From Cladopsammia gracilis (lineage: Eukaryota; Cnidaria; Anthozoa; Scleractinia; Dendrophylliidae): 64,000 nt of DNA. The stretch covers positions 186,001 through 250,000 of the forward strand of contig JAJGOT010000468.1 of NCBI GenBank assembly GCA_022457155.1. The letters run 5' to 3'. The position numbers and the translations under genes are program-made. The notes below the pieces were generated by a model. It saw only the letters and a list, made by a program, of their open reading frames with translations. It made no database searches and was not told where the DNA came from. This document shows, in pieces, positions 13,401-24,702 of this stretch (position 1 is the first letter of the stretch; each line of letters starts with the position of its first letter).

Positions 13401-16400
13401 TATGCGTGCATAAATTTGCATGCAAAATCGTGACACAAAAAATAACAAGAGGCTGCAAGCAGCCTATACTCATGCGCATGCGTAAGAAAGTTTTATGATA
13501 TACTTTAAACATGATAAGAAGATGTCCGACTTGGAGAAGAGTTACTCCTTTCATTCAGTCATCGTTCCTGCAAACCACGTTGTTTACTATTGAATGTTTT
13601 GCAAATGAAAGCTGTACCACAATGAAGCCAGTGATTCTTCTGAGTGTTATATAAACCAAACGTGAACGTTACTAATGTAAGTAGGATTGTAGGAGACGCT
13701 GTCGTGACGTTTCAGTAATGGTGTTTTACCGGAAGTAAAAGTAGCCGGAAGTCACTAAGCAGGAAGTGTAAATGGAAACGACGAACCGGAAGTGCAGAAA
13801 TTAAAATATGCGTGCATAAATTTGCATGCAAAATCGTGACACAAAAAATAATAACAAGAAAAACGGAGCCGAAACCTTACCCCATGCCGCTTCGCGCATG
13901 AGTAATAACAAGAAAAACGGAGCCGAAACCTTACTTCATGCCGCTTCGCGCATGAGTAATAATGAATATTACCTGCTTTCAATTTTAAATTTCCCCTGCG
14001 CCGCCATTTTGAATTTTGATGACGTCATATGATTGCCCCGATTATTAAGAAGCTATGTTATTTTATATGCAACACTTGACGTATGCAATTGATGTTTGCA
14101 GCAATATGACGTCACAAAAATTCAAAATGGTGGTGCGTGGGAAATTTCAAAGCTAAAATAGCTGATATTCATATCCAATTTTTTTGTACACTAAAATGTT
14201 CTTTCCACTTGTTATTTGAAAAATTGTAATTTAAACTGTATTTCCATCAACTGTTCATGTAACAGTGGAGGTTCCCTTCAAAACTGTATCATGATTTGAC
14301 AGAAAGGAAACTTGGTTAGTACTACGGTGGCTTAACCTTTTCACTCCCAGAGTCTATAGAGACATGTAATGTAGTTCTAACTTTTGAGTCTGTGGACCAA
14401 ATCCTATGGTGTGACCATTCAAATGAAACCTCTTCGGCAGTACTTTTTCATGGTACCATTTGTTCTAACTTTTGAGTCTGTGGACCAAATCCTATGGTGT
14501 GACCATTCAAATGAAACCTCTTCAGCAGTACTTTTACATGGTACCATTTCTTCTAACTTTTGAGTCTGTTGATGAAATCCTGTGGTCTGACCATTCAAAT
14601 GAAACCTTTTCAGCAGTACTTTTTCATTGTACCATTTGTTCTAACTTTTGAGTCTTGTGGACCAAATCCTATGATGTGACCATTCAAATGAAACCTCTTC
14701 GGCAGTACTTTTACATGGTACCATTTGTTTAAACTGAATTTTGATTTTTAGCACTCATGGCAATTAAAGGGTTAAAAGAGATGGCTGCTTCACATTTCTT
14801 TTCTTCTTTGTTTTTTGTTTACGCAGTTTTTTATGTATACCAAGAAACATGAGTTCTGGCACGACGAACTTTGTTTAGATCTTTTTGATGGCAATCCGAG
14901 CACTAAAGTCAAGTTATATAACTGCCACAACCTTGGCGGAAACCAGAAATGGGAACATGAAAAAGTAAGTCTTAATTGCATGTTAATTACCGTAATAGTT
15001 TGATTTAGCGCCCCGGGGCGCTTATTTACTTTTGGTAGGTCAAGGGAGGGCGCTTATAGGTGGTTTTCACGCTGCATCAAGGCGGCCATGTTGGTGCACA
15101 CCTACAAAAGAATTTTAATGAACTTATTTTGTTATGTGCACCAACATGGCCGCCATGGCCTTTGTCATTTGAGTCCCACAGGACTGAAGGTCATGTGAGT
15201 GAAGACCATCTTTTTTAGAGGGGCGCTTATTAGAGAAGTGGCACTTATTTCTTTTTTGATAAAAACATGCGACCGTGAAAAAGCACTTTAATGAACAATA
15301 ACAGAAAATGTATAATTCGCAGGTCAGAACAACGGTCGGCATAGTCACGTTCTTCTAATAACATAGCTTTTTGGCGGAGCATCTTTAAGGGGGGGGGGGG
15401 GGGGGGGCTTGTTAATGAATCAACACTCAAAAGGGGACGCTTATTAACAAAACGACACTCAAAAAGGGGGCGCTTATTGGAAGAAGGGGCGCTAAATCAA
15501 ATCATTGCGGTAATTAAGTTGCGTTCCTTTTAAGTAGTGTAAATCCGGATTGTGCGATCGAAAATTCTATTTTCCGTTCCAATCTTAGATTGCAATCTGA
15601 ACGATCCACGTCCGGAGGTAGATCAGGGCCGTAGCCTGTATGAGGCAAACCGAAGCACTTGCCTCAGTCATGATCCCAGTGTTTTGTTTAAGCGTAGTCA
15701 TCATAAAGACCCTAAATAGCTAGGCGGGGGATTTAACCATGGATATTGCCTCAGTCCTTATTTTTTTCTGGCTACGGCCCTGTAGATCGTTCAGATTGGT
15801 ATCTGCATCTGGTTTCAGATTGGTATCTGAATCTGGTTTCAGATTGTGCTTTCAATTTGGCGAACTAGTTGCAGTTCAATCGCACGTTCTCGTTCGGGTC
15901 CCGCAAACAAACAAACAGAGGCCCTTCGCAGAGGGGTCTGGAAGTGATGAACGTATCGATCTTTTTTTCGGATGTTTGTTCCAGCTAACATAAAAATCCA
16001 AACAATCTAAATTGCCAAAATCTAAAACTGGATTGTCTGAAAGGAACGTTAGCATTGCATCATCATTGATCCTAATCGTGTCATGGGAGACACAGGCGTC
16101 CATTAAAAATGTCTGTGGACTTTTCTGTAACCACAAGAATCCATTGAATGCTGTGTAGACCCAGTCAGCTACACCAGTGTCCTTGTTAGCCATCACCTTC
16201 AACTTCAACTTTATTGAGTCAGTAAAGCCAATAGGCATCACACTAAGGCCCGGTTCAAACGTCGAACTTTTCATGTGCCGAACCTAATTCCTTCAATTAA
16301 GTACATGAAAAGATCGACGTTTGAATCAATTAAGTTCGACATAAGTTATTTGGGTCGACCCAAGAATTAAGTTCGAGTGGGCTACATGGGAAGTTCGACT

Positions 16401-17182
16401 ATGGAGCGACTTCGATTCAAACGTCGAACTTTTCATGTGCCGAACCTAATGCATAAATTATGTTAACGTATTTTTCAATATAACCGCGCTTCTAATTGGC
16501 TATTTAGTGGGTTTTCGCGCCTTTGCAGATAGAACTCACAGAAGCGTAACGACGGTTACCAGCATTCACGTTGTAGATTTTTAGACTGAAACTGGACAGC
16601 TTAAATCGGTCTACTAAAAAGTTGCTTTTCTATATATCCATAAATAAATCGTAATGTATTTTAAAATTTATGGCGTTACTTTATTTTCTCCAAATATCAC
16701 CATCACGATCTCCTCAGCTGTTTCCTTGCCATCACCGAACACAAAGCACACTAAAATCAAAACAAGAATTTCAAGGCTTGGTGAATTTTACTTTTTTTCG
16801 GTTTATTTCCCCATTTTAAACAGTAAGGATGATATTTCTTTTCGCCGCGAATTAGGTTCGGCACATGTAAAGTTCGACCGTCTGAATCAACAGTCGAACT
16901 TAATAGTTTGGGTCGACCTAAATAGGTATTAGGTTCGGCACATGAAAAGTTCGACGTTTGAACTGGGCCTAACTGTAAAACTATGGGTTCTGACATATTT
17001 TTTTCTCTTAACAGGATGGGAAAATCCGCCATTCGCTTCACAATGTTTGTCTGGACGTCATTGAAGGGTCAAACTTGGTTGTTCGAAAATGTGATGATCG
17101 GCAAACTCAGAAGTGGAGATTCTCTACTTACCCTGAGGAAGAAAGGACTCAAAATGTCCATGTCAGATTTTATAACGGTTAA
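4435..17182 (+). CDS. GALNT: Polypeptide N-acetylgalactosaminyltransferase (GALNT-A), 8 exons, complete
   Basis: A Golgi type II membrane glycosyltransferase that moves GalNAc from UDP-GalNAc to Ser/Thr, the first step of mucin-type O-glycosylation. Exons: 4435-4841, 7207-7382, 8267-8642, 10227-10344, 10892-11206, 12281-12382, 14827-14964 and 17015-17182. They sum to 1,800 nt (599 aa plus stop) with all phases consistent. A short cytoplasmic tail and a membrane anchor (about 9-31) are followed by a stem. The GT-A domain has FHNEAW (155-160), the metal-binding DSH (242-244), WGGENVE (349-355) and VGHVFR with the third ligand His377. A ricin-type lectin starts near 465, with three CLD motifs and two clear QKW motifs. 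ATG 4435 is the only in-frame start after an upstream stop. Intron 3 uses a GC donor (AG|GCAAGT); the other donors are GT. Introns hold many MITEs. The GALNT subtype is not assigned. Confidence 0.93.
6755..6890 (+). repeat. Dispersed repeat (copies also near 62.6 and 63.2 kb)
   Basis: A segment with the phrase AAATATTGGGCACTATTA followed by a TTTTATTT stretch and GCTTCTGCTTCT lies in GALNT-A intron 1. Closely similar text recurs at about 63200-63310 (+) and, in part, at about 62575-62650 (-). It is probably the 3' part of an interspersed element; the family is not identified. Confidence 0.6.
6968..7142. mobile_element. Hairpin MITE in GALNT-A intron 1
   Basis: Two inverted arms of roughly 50 bp (left with CTGCACAACAGGCGCTTTTG, right with its near complement ending in CCTGTTGTGCAG) flank a short loop. 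The element could fold into one long hairpin and codes for nothing. It ends about 65 bp before the exon 2 acceptor. Confidence 0.8.
8668..9098. mobile_element. TIR element with two internal repeats
   Basis: Inverted ends of about 20 bp, GCGGTTTTCAGTTGAGTGT on the left and ACACTCAATTAAAAATCGC on the right, bound a ~430 bp segment. Inside are two tandem copies of a CCAATCA-containing unit with the phrase GCCAAGCGCGGGAAAACGCG. A related copy lies near 46970-47262, and fragments near 3430-3530 and 17270-17350. It sits in GALNT-A intron 3. Confidence 0.7.
9569..10085. mobile_element. MITE with ACTATCATC-rich inverted ends
   Basis: A 517 bp element bounded by inverted ends containing GGTCAAACG and CGTTTGAAC and flanked by TTA on both sides, which suggests a PIF/Harbinger-type 3 bp duplication. 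The arms repeat the 9-mer ACTATCATC or its complement many times. No transposase is present. It ends about 140 bp before the exon 4 acceptor of GALNT-A. Confidence 0.75.
10490..10660 (+). repeat. Partial units of the recurring satellite-like repeat
   Basis: Two incomplete units contain TCTAACTTTTGAGT and GTGTGACCATTCAAATGAAA followed by GCAGTA. They belong to the same family as the arrays near 14.4, 23.7, 38.7 and 63.97 kb. Confidence 0.75.
10721..10840 (+). repeat. 20-bp minisatellite, six units
   Basis: Six consecutive 20 bp units of the form CTCGTGCGGGCCACCTGTGG, with C/T variants in later copies. The array ends about 50 bp before the GALNT-A exon 5 acceptor (AG at 10890-10891), so length changes would alter the branch-point region. 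The repetitive reading frames across it are artefacts of the array. Confidence 0.95.
11343..11800. mobile_element. TIR element (TTTTGCCTGGG ends)
   Basis: The left end carries ATATTTTGCCTGGG and the right end its near complement, CCCAGGCAAAATAGGG, about 460 bp apart. It is a non-coding MITE-like element in GALNT-A intron 5. No target duplication could be fixed by eye. Confidence 0.55.
13041..13960. repeat. Tandemly duplicated ~407 bp interspersed repeat
   Basis: Two diverged direct copies (about 13041-13447 and 13448-13857) share the phrases ACTCATGCGCATGCG, AAGAAGATGTCCGAC, GAAGAGTTACTCCTTTCATT and TGCATGCAAAATCGTGACAC. A further short duplication of an AACGGAGCCGAAACCTTAC unit follows. The same family appears inverted near 48780-48965. 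No coding content is recognised. Confidence 0.8.
14365..14745 (+). repeat. Satellite-like array, about four ~90 bp units
   Basis: Four units each contain TTCTAACTTTTGAGTCTGT, GTGACCATTCAAATGAAACC and GCAGTACTTTT. They are shorter and diverged relatives of the ~104 bp units near 23.4-24.1 and 38.5-38.9 kb. The array lies in GALNT-A intron 6, just before exon 7. Confidence 0.9.
14987..15513. mobile_element. MITE with nested hairpin element in GALNT-A intron 7
   Basis: The outer ends match as inverted repeats: TTACCGTAAT plus GATTTAGCGCCCC on the left and GGGGCGCTAAATC plus GCGGTAA on the right, with TTAA on both sides. Inside, at about 15054-15211, sits a second hairpin element whose arms contain GGCGGCCATGTTGGTGCACA; its relatives lie near 37.2 and 38.25 kb. 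A 19-base G run (15389-15407) is also inside. Confidence 0.75.
16247..16969. mobile_element. PIF/Harbinger-like MITE, 723 bp, TAA duplication
   Basis: The left end GGCCCGGTTCAAACGTCGAA and the right end TTCGACGTTTGAACTGGGCC form inverted repeats that extend through CTTTTCATGTGCCGAACCTA. TAA flanks both ends (16244-16246 and 16970-16972), as expected for a Harbinger-type 3 bp target. No transposase is present. It ends 45 bp before GALNT-A exon 8. Confidence 0.85.
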
Positions 17183-17539
17183 TTAATTTTACATTGCTTT
17201 TATAATGCGTTTCGACAGTCTAATAATATTGTGAGAAAAATCCTGACTCGAGATACTCGCTTCTAGACAATCACAACACTCTCGGTTTTGCACCTGGTGC
17301 CAAGCGCGGAAAAATATGCACCGAGTGTCAAGCGTGGCCCGAAAACATGCACCGGTTGCCATGCGTGCGAAAACACGTCGGCAACCGATGCTCAGCACAG
17401 GAAGGCATGTTACGTGTCAAGCGAGAGAAAAGTAACGTTAGTCAGACAATTGGTCGGCGGTCGGCCAAGAAAACATGTTTCTCTTGATTATTTAAACAAC
17501 ACTACACGAATTATTAATTTACAGAGCTCAGACTAAACA

Positions 17540-17561
17540 ACAACAACTAACAATAATAATA

Positions 17562-17603
<42 letters not shown>
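17540..17603 (+). repeat. AAT microsatellite
   Basis: A run of AAT/AATA units follows the GALNT-A stop codon by about 360 bp. It contains AATAAA-like hexamers that could serve as a poly(A) signal, but this cannot be told apart from the repeat itself. Confidence 0.9.
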
Positions 17604-17605
<2 letters not shown>

Positions 17606-18629
17606 AAAGACTTATATAGCGCACATATCACACATGTTTCATGGCGCTTTACATACACTTATGAGAATGAGATCGGACGTCAGCTTATGAAGGCGCCGCA
17701 GGTAGCCGCTATCGGTCCATTGTTGATCTTACCTCACCCACCCCACCCATGAACAAGTGACACTGAGGGTGGTCACAGCCAGTGTTTGTTACGTCCTAAG
17801 TGGTTCTTTTACGTCCCCATGGAGACGGGACCGCCATTTCTACGTGGTCATCCGAGCCACGTGATAGGTTGATGGTTTCCACAGGCAACCATTAACCAAT
17901 CATAGCTCGTATTGGTTACCCAAACGATCCCAGAAATATCAGTGCCAAAAATTGGTGCTCAGTCTCCACACAGTTTCTGGAGGGGCGAATTGTTGCACAC
18001 AAAAGAACGTCCATTTCTTTAACAATAGCGGCAGCAATATGATGTCATAAAAATTCAAAATGGCGGCGCACGGGAAATTTAAAGCGAAAATACGCGATAT
18101 TTATACCGATTTGTACACTGAAATTTTCTTTCCATTTGTTATTTTAAAAGAAATTTAGACTTTTTTCCAACAATTCAAGGTCAATTTGTAATAACAATGG
18201 AAGTTTCCTTTAACAACATTTAGAGTTTGGAGCATTTTTGAGAGGCACGAGCAACCTCGAGCAATTTTTGCCTCCAGGAGGAACTTTTGAGGAACAAATG
18301 AGGTTATGTTTTGTTCCCTTTTTATGTTTTTTTTTCTTTTTCATCGACGTCCATGAACAGAACAGCAGTTTTTTTTCAAAGGGTTGTTTCGGTGCACGCC
18401 GGCTAACTTTGTATTTCCCTTTTCTGGGGTAATTTTCTACTCTTCGGATCGTTCAGCCAGAAGTGAAATGGTTCTTGCTTATTTAAATGGCTAGTTTTTT
18501 TGCTGGCAACTTTAGACCATTTTTCAAGCAACTTTTTTCAAAATTTTCCAGAATGCCTGAGTACCATCGACCGCGGTTTATATGTTATTCTCGATCGTTC
18601 TCGTCCCCAGAGACGCTAGACCCTCTTAA

Positions 18630-19038
18630 GGCGGGGGTCTACCTGAATGCCATGTTTCCGCTACTTGACATGGCTTTAATGGAAATATCTCGTTCACGTT
18701 TCAAGCAATCCAAAAACCCTCTGCTTATAACAGAAAACTATGTTATGGGATGTTTTGTAAATTTTTTGGTGATTTTTGGTTATGTTTGGGAGGAAATAGT
18801 TTTTCTCGAAGAATTGGTAAAATTTAGAGAAATAAGAAATATTGAAGATTTAGTGAATTTTAAAAATTAGAATTTTTAGTTAATAATTAATAGACGGATA
18901 CCAAGTTAGTCCACTAGCAATCTGGGGTGCTCTTGCGTGGGTATTGACTGTCTGTTGGTGTTCCAAAAATCATTTTCTTTCTCCTGTCCGTTCTTAAAAC
19001 CTCTCAAAATTTCATTAAAATTCAGGTTTACCCCCGCC
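18630..19038. mobile_element. TTAA-flanked MITE, ~409 bp
   Basis: Inverted ends GGCGGGGGTCTACCTGAAT and ATTCAGGTTTACCCCCGCC are flanked on both sides by TTAA, the target typical of piggyBac-type and some Harbinger elements. It is AT-rich inside and carries no transposase. Confidence 0.75.
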
Positions 19039-21124
19039 TTAACCGCCGGAGCCTGAGTACGAGGACCATGCAAATTGCTTCTTGATATTTAGGAAACGGT
19101 CCATTGTAGCCGGGGTATTTCTCAATTTACCATGAAAATCAGCAATCGCCTAGTGACATTGTATATGTATGCGTAACAGGTTTGAGAATTTTCTTCCATA
19201 TTTAAGCGCTTGGTAAATATTGACTTAATGTTGGCAAATGTCGAATTAATGTTGGCAAATGTTTTATTCATTCATTCATTTATTATTTTCTCCAAACCTT
19301 TGCAGATGATAATACATAAATAAAGTCACATTATATATAGGAAGGAGAGGAGAGGGGCACATCTAGATAAACTAATATTGTGCCCCTTAAATTACATCAG
19401 TATAAACAAAAAACTTGTAATTTTTTAGTAAAAGAGTATAAAGGAAAACTTATAAAAACTTATGTTGATTAATGTTGTCAGATGTTGATTTAGGGTTAAA
19501 AAAGTAGAGCCTATGAAGGGCAACGTTTCCTCAATAAACAGCCGCTAGAACTGTTTAGATGGTGAAAAATCCCAGTTTGTTGTGAATGGAGCATCAGTTA
19601 AGATTTTACGAGCAATCGCATGTGAAAAACGTTCGTTTTAAGGGGGGCGAACCTTAACTGCGGTTTTAGAGTCTTTGTCAGGGACATTATTTCATACTTA
19701 GCATTTCTCACGTGTCATTAGCATGGTAGGAACTATGAAACTGAACACAAGACATCACTAAATCGACATTGCACATGCGCAACTAGTGCCAGTCCCTAAC
19801 CGCGCGTAAGAATGAAAAAACGCACAAATCAGTTCAGAGGAAAAGAGATAGAAATCCATTTTTTGGCGAATCATAAGCAATTCAACTTTTTTTAAATATC
19901 TGTAGCATGGAATTACCGTTTAGACGAAAAACGGAAAGCTAATAAAGAAAATGTATGAAAACACACCTTTATGACGTCGTAGCTTTCAATAATAACGTGA
20001 ATTTTAACAAATCCATGCTACAGCTTTTTTTTTTTTATTGCCGGGATGTTCTTTAGCCGTTAACATTTTATTTGGAGGGGGGGGGGGGGGGGGGGGGATG
20101 TAAGATGTTTGAGTTACAAGTAGTAGATAAAATATGAGCCGGAGATCTGTATGGGCGTTTACAATGGGGAGCCGCTCACATATTAGTTATAACTCGTATC
20201 TTTAAATCCATTTAATTAAACTGTTATAACGAGTTGGGGCCTAGGAACGAATCATAATTGTCGCGGACCTCATCATGTATACAGAAAGCATGAAAGTATA
20301 TCATATTTAGTGGCTTAAGCAAGTTTGAGAAAGGTCGGATGAAAAGTCGTAAAAACTGCAAGTTTTCAAAAAAATCCAGAAAATCGAATACAAGAGTATG
20401 CCCCATTAATTGTCCGAATTTTAGAAGCCATTTATTCTGCTCTTTTAATAGATAAGTTCCAAACTTGGTACTTATATCATTTTTAAAAGTGCTTTTGGGG
20501 ATGGCAGACAGCCAACTTTTAACCAACGAATTAATTTTAATAATTCGTTCCCAGTCCCCTATTGTTGCTTACAGTAGCCAATGGCTGACTGGATGATTTA
20601 TTTACTGATGTAAGTAATCCTAATTTCGTGTTGGTTGTCCTGTGGTTTATGTGGAGTAAAATTTGAGATTTTTTGGTAGACGGTCTTCCAAATGGCCGCC
20701 CCTATTGGTTTTTTTCAGGGGCTTATTTCCGCCGGAAATTCCTTCGAATGCGTCTCCATAATCTGTGATTACTGCTAGTTTACTTAATAGAGTTGTTTTA
20801 GCTAGAAAAGAAAAATGATAATAAACTTAATCTGTAGTTCTCAAGATAACTGACAACATTAGTATGTGTTATTGAAAGGGGATGATTCCTGTGTATGGAC
20901 ATGCGGAAAGAATTGTGGCTACGCTTCCTACCACAGGACACCCAGGCTCATGAACGCACCACATGTGGCAAAATATATGGATTTTATAGAACCTTGATCA
21001 AAAATAAAACACAAACAGCGGTGATAAATATAATAAAAAACGCATTTTTTTTTAATAAACTTGACGTTTCGTATGCTAAGCAGTTTATATAGTTCAAAAG
21101 GGGATTAAGAAAAAACAATACTAA

Positions 21125-21350
21125 CAATAATTTAACAGGACGGACTGTCAGTCCTAAGAAGCTACAGCTAATAAAGCATCTCTCAGTGAAGACATCGCAT
21201 GTTTTCTATAAAGGGGACTGTTCTTTCGGTGATAATTACATCGGTGAGACCATGAGGAATGTGGAGGTGCGAATTGTCGAACATTCAAATCCTTGTAATG
21301 ACTTTGAACCTGCCCGTCACCTGCATCTAGCGGATGGTCTTTTTCCCTGA
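21125..21350 (+). pseudogene. Penelope-like retroelement fragment (GIY-YIG end)
   Basis: Frame reading gives FYKGDCSFGDNYIGET followed by VEVRIVEH and an EPARHLH block. This matches the C-terminal GIY-YIG endonuclease of Penelope-like elements (YIGET, then R and H-x-x-x-H spacing). The reverse transcriptase part is missing upstream, so this is a 5'-truncated, inactive copy. A tail with TGAAGATGACTTAATTGGTC follows, as in Penelope-type 3' ends. Confidence 0.8.
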
Positions 21351-22635
21351 AGATGACTTAATTGGTCGAAAACGTTCGTATTTTTAATTCTTTTAACTCC
21401 TTTTTTTAGCCTTGTAAAAAGTATTTTTTAAATCTTAAAGCAATACATGGACAACATTCGAATTATTCCGAAAATAGCATTTAAGGCTCGATTTCTTATC
21501 TTAGTTAGCTAGCTGAATGGAGCTATTGTTAAATATTTTAACACTGAGCCGAAACCACATGAAAATCTAGACCCTTAAAGCCCGGTTTCACTACTCGCAG
21601 ATTTCTTGTTGGAAGTGTTAACCTGTGTCGAGGTGTTCCACCGAGTCATTGTGTTAAAAATAAAAGACGCTCATTGGCTAGTTATAAATACCTTTGTACT
21701 CGAGCTCAGTAGTCCAGAAAATTTTTGCACATTTGAAAGTCACTCACTTCGTAAGAACGAAGGCACTTTTTGATTTTGTAACGTAATCGTCGCCATCAAG
21801 GTTAGTGAATAGATACAGTAAGGCAAATATGATCCTTCTATAAAGTGAAGAAATAATCCCTGCAGTTGTGTTGGCAATTTAAGCAACTGCAAAGAAGCCT
21901 AAAACAAATTCATTTGAACCCATGACCATGGCATTACCGGTGCAATGCTCCTGACCAACTGAATTATGAAAAGAACAAGGTTCCCGTGAAAGTGATATAG
22001 AATGACAAATGAAGTATATGAAATTCAGGCTTAATTGCATGGCAGTTGCGCACACACAACTGCGAGGATCATTTCTACATGTAACCCTTTGACTGGACTG
22101 GCGAAAGACGTACGGAGCTGCGATTACAGAATACCCGGCTAATTTCGAACTGCACTAATGTACTGCTCTCGAGTTGTTATCATTTTGACGACTACGGGAT
22201 CAACATTAGAACACGACTGCGGGACTGCGGGAGCAGTTCTCTTAAGTTGGATATTTAGTGGGCTGGGTATTCTGCAATTTAGCCCGAAATACAAATAACT
22301 AAATAAAATATGCATAGATTCACTTAATATCATGAATAATTTCAAACACATGTCCAGCAGCTAAATATCTCGTATTGAATTTGGATCGGTGACCTTTTTT
22401 AGCCTCGAACTTTGCGTTCTTTGGGATGAGTTGGATAACACACATTTCTTCCCACAAAAAAGGTCGAGCCTGCTGACTGATATTTTGTCAAATTAAATTT
22501 TGCAGTTGATTTATTGATATTTTTAAGTGGCCACTTTCATGTAAATACAGTCTAAAACGTTTCTTATTATTATAAAGTGCTACTTAAATTTTAGATCAAA
22601 AGAGATTTGCTAAGGCAAAGTCGTGCAAAAATTAA

Positions 22636-22990
22636 TCTAAAGATTTAATACTCGATGTTTCGGTGTCGTCATGACGCCATTATCAAGAGTAAATAACATT
22701 TTTAAAGAGCGAATATTTAAGTACGCTAGAGCTAAAATTTACATTCAGTACCAAACAAACACTGAGTCAGTTTGCACGTTCAGTTCTGGTTTGAGTTTGC
22801 GTATGAATAGCATCTCTTTAATGAGGCAATCAAATTTGCTGGTACATTTTAGCAAGCAGGTGAAACTGTTCTAAAAGACGCTGTGGCATTGGACCATTGT
22901 GTTCTTTCTGCCCGTCCACGCGCTCGTGCAGGTGCCCACGCGTATTGCCCACATATCCTTCACACACAGGTTACATTTAAACTTAATAAA
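22636..22990 (-). pseudogene. Penelope-like retroelement fragment, frameshifted, opposite strand
   Basis: On the minus strand one frame gives FKCNLCVKD, a second gives GYVGNTRGHLHERVDGQKEH and a third gives KFDCLIKEMLFIRKLKPELN. These are consecutive blocks of a Penelope GIY-YIG endonuclease separated by frameshifts and a stop. The 3' tail with GATAATGGCGTCATGACGAC reaches about 22636. It is an old, dead copy. Confidence 0.8.
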
Positions 22991-23419
22991 CTACGCATTG
23001 GTTGTTGACATTGTTAAACACTTGCTGTACATGTTCACGGTGTAATTTAGCTGATATTCAATTAAAAAAAATCAAACATTATCATGAGACTAAATTAATC
23101 CAAATTGGTCACGCATGACGTCTTCATTCCTTAGTCAAGCTAGTCAAGCAAAGAAACTTATTACATGCATTCTGTATTAGACGCAGTCGACAAAGGACTC
23201 CCTTTGGGAGGCGGATTCTTAGAGAATGAACTCCCTAGGTTTTGCTTTCTGTTTAATGACCCTCAATTCAAAACCGCGGTCTCATGTCTGTATTTTTGTA
23301 GTTATCGATCGCCTATGGTGCCGCGCATTATCGACGCATTACGATCCACATAATAATGTGAATGGTTACAAGACTTTTTATATCAGTTTCCCAAAAAGGC
23401 CTTCTATTTTGTAGTCTTT

Positions 23420-24100
23420 TTAGTGTGACCATTTGCTTTCCTGTGGTACTGTTTCTTATGCTATACAAGGTGATTCTTACTTTTGGGTCTGTGGAGGAAA
23501 TCCATTTAAATGAAAGTAATTAAGCAGACTTTCCTGTGGTGCTGTTTCTTACTAGGTGGTTCTAACTTTTGAGTCTGTGGATGAAATCCTAAAGTGTGAC
23601 CATTCAAATGAAAGCTACTGAGCAGTACTTTCCTGTGGTACTGTTTGTTGTGCTGTACAAGGTGGTTAAGGTTCTAACTTTTGAGTCTGTGGATGAAATC
23701 CTAAAGTGTGACCATTCAAATGAAAGCTACTGAGCAGTACTTTCCTGTGGTACTGTTTATTATGCTGCACAAGGTGGTTCTAACTTTTGAGTCTGTGAAT
23801 GAAATCCTAAAGTGCGACCATTCAAATGAATGCTACTGAGCAGTACTTTTCTGTGGTACTCAGTGTTTCTTTTGCTATACAAGGTGGTTTTTACTTTTGG
23901 GTCTGTGGATGAAATCTATTCAAATGAAAGCAATTAAGCAGTACTTTCCTGTGGTGCTGTTTCTTATGCTGTCAAAGGTTGTTCTAACTTTTGAGTCTGT
24001 GAATGAAATCCTAAGGTGTGACCATTCAAATGAAAGCTATTGAGCAGTACTTTCCTGCGGTGCTGTTTCTTATGCTGTACAAGATGGTTCTAAGTTCTCA
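23420..24100 (+). repeat. Satellite-like array, about seven ~104 bp units
   Basis: Units contain GGTTCTAACTTTTGAGTCTG, GATGAAATCCTAAAGTGTGA, CCATTCAAATGAAAGCTACT and GAGCAGTACTTTCCTGTGGT, with internal deletions in some copies. It is the largest of the arrays of this family in the window. No coding content. Confidence 0.92.
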
Positions 24101-24393
24101 GCCGAAACCGGCTTTTAAGCGGTCTTCTTCAAGTTAGATCAACGTAAAAGTTGCATTACTAACTGGTTTTGAATTGACGTTTGGCAAGTTGTATTTTCTG
24201 TATTATCCATCAATGAAATTGACATCCTACTTCGATGGACTTGGCATGGTTTAATTCTGACGAAACTACTATACTCATATGAAAGTATATGTTGGTATTA
24301 CGTGACATCAGGCAAAATAGTTGAACAAAAATGTTATTCAAAAAACTGCGTGGCACTTGTGACACAGTAAATAATGGAAAATGTTAATGTTGA

Positions 24394-24506
24394 AAGTGCC
24401 AAAAAATAGAAATGTTTCAGACGTTTCGGGCTTAGCCCTTCTTCAGTGAAATGGGTTAACTGCCTAAGCCCGAAACGTCTGAAACATTTTTTGGCACTTT
24501 CAGACG
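24394..24506. repeat. Inverted repeat around GTTTCAGACGTTTCGGGC
   Basis: The phrase GTTTCAGACGTTTCGGGCTT at about 24413 is repeated inverted as AAGCCCGAAACGTCTGAAAC at about 24466, each flanked by a TGCCAAAAAA-type stretch or its complement. It resembles the tails of Penelope-like copies joined head to head. Confidence 0.75.
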
Positions 24507-24702
24507 TCACAAAATGCCTTTTCTAAACGGGGGAAGGCATTTGTTATTAAATTGTTAAATTAAGTGTTTACAAGCAATGCTATTCTGCCTTGTATAGTGG
24601 TATCTGTAATTTCCATTACAAATCATAAAGCATTTTTGCACGTCACGTGACCTATTTTCCTTAATTACGTCACTGCTAATGAGCTTGGACATGCATGCAA
24701 GG

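Noticed and set aside
20224..20526. Minus-strand 100-codon frame
   Set aside because: AT-rich, with no family motifs and no promoter or splice context.
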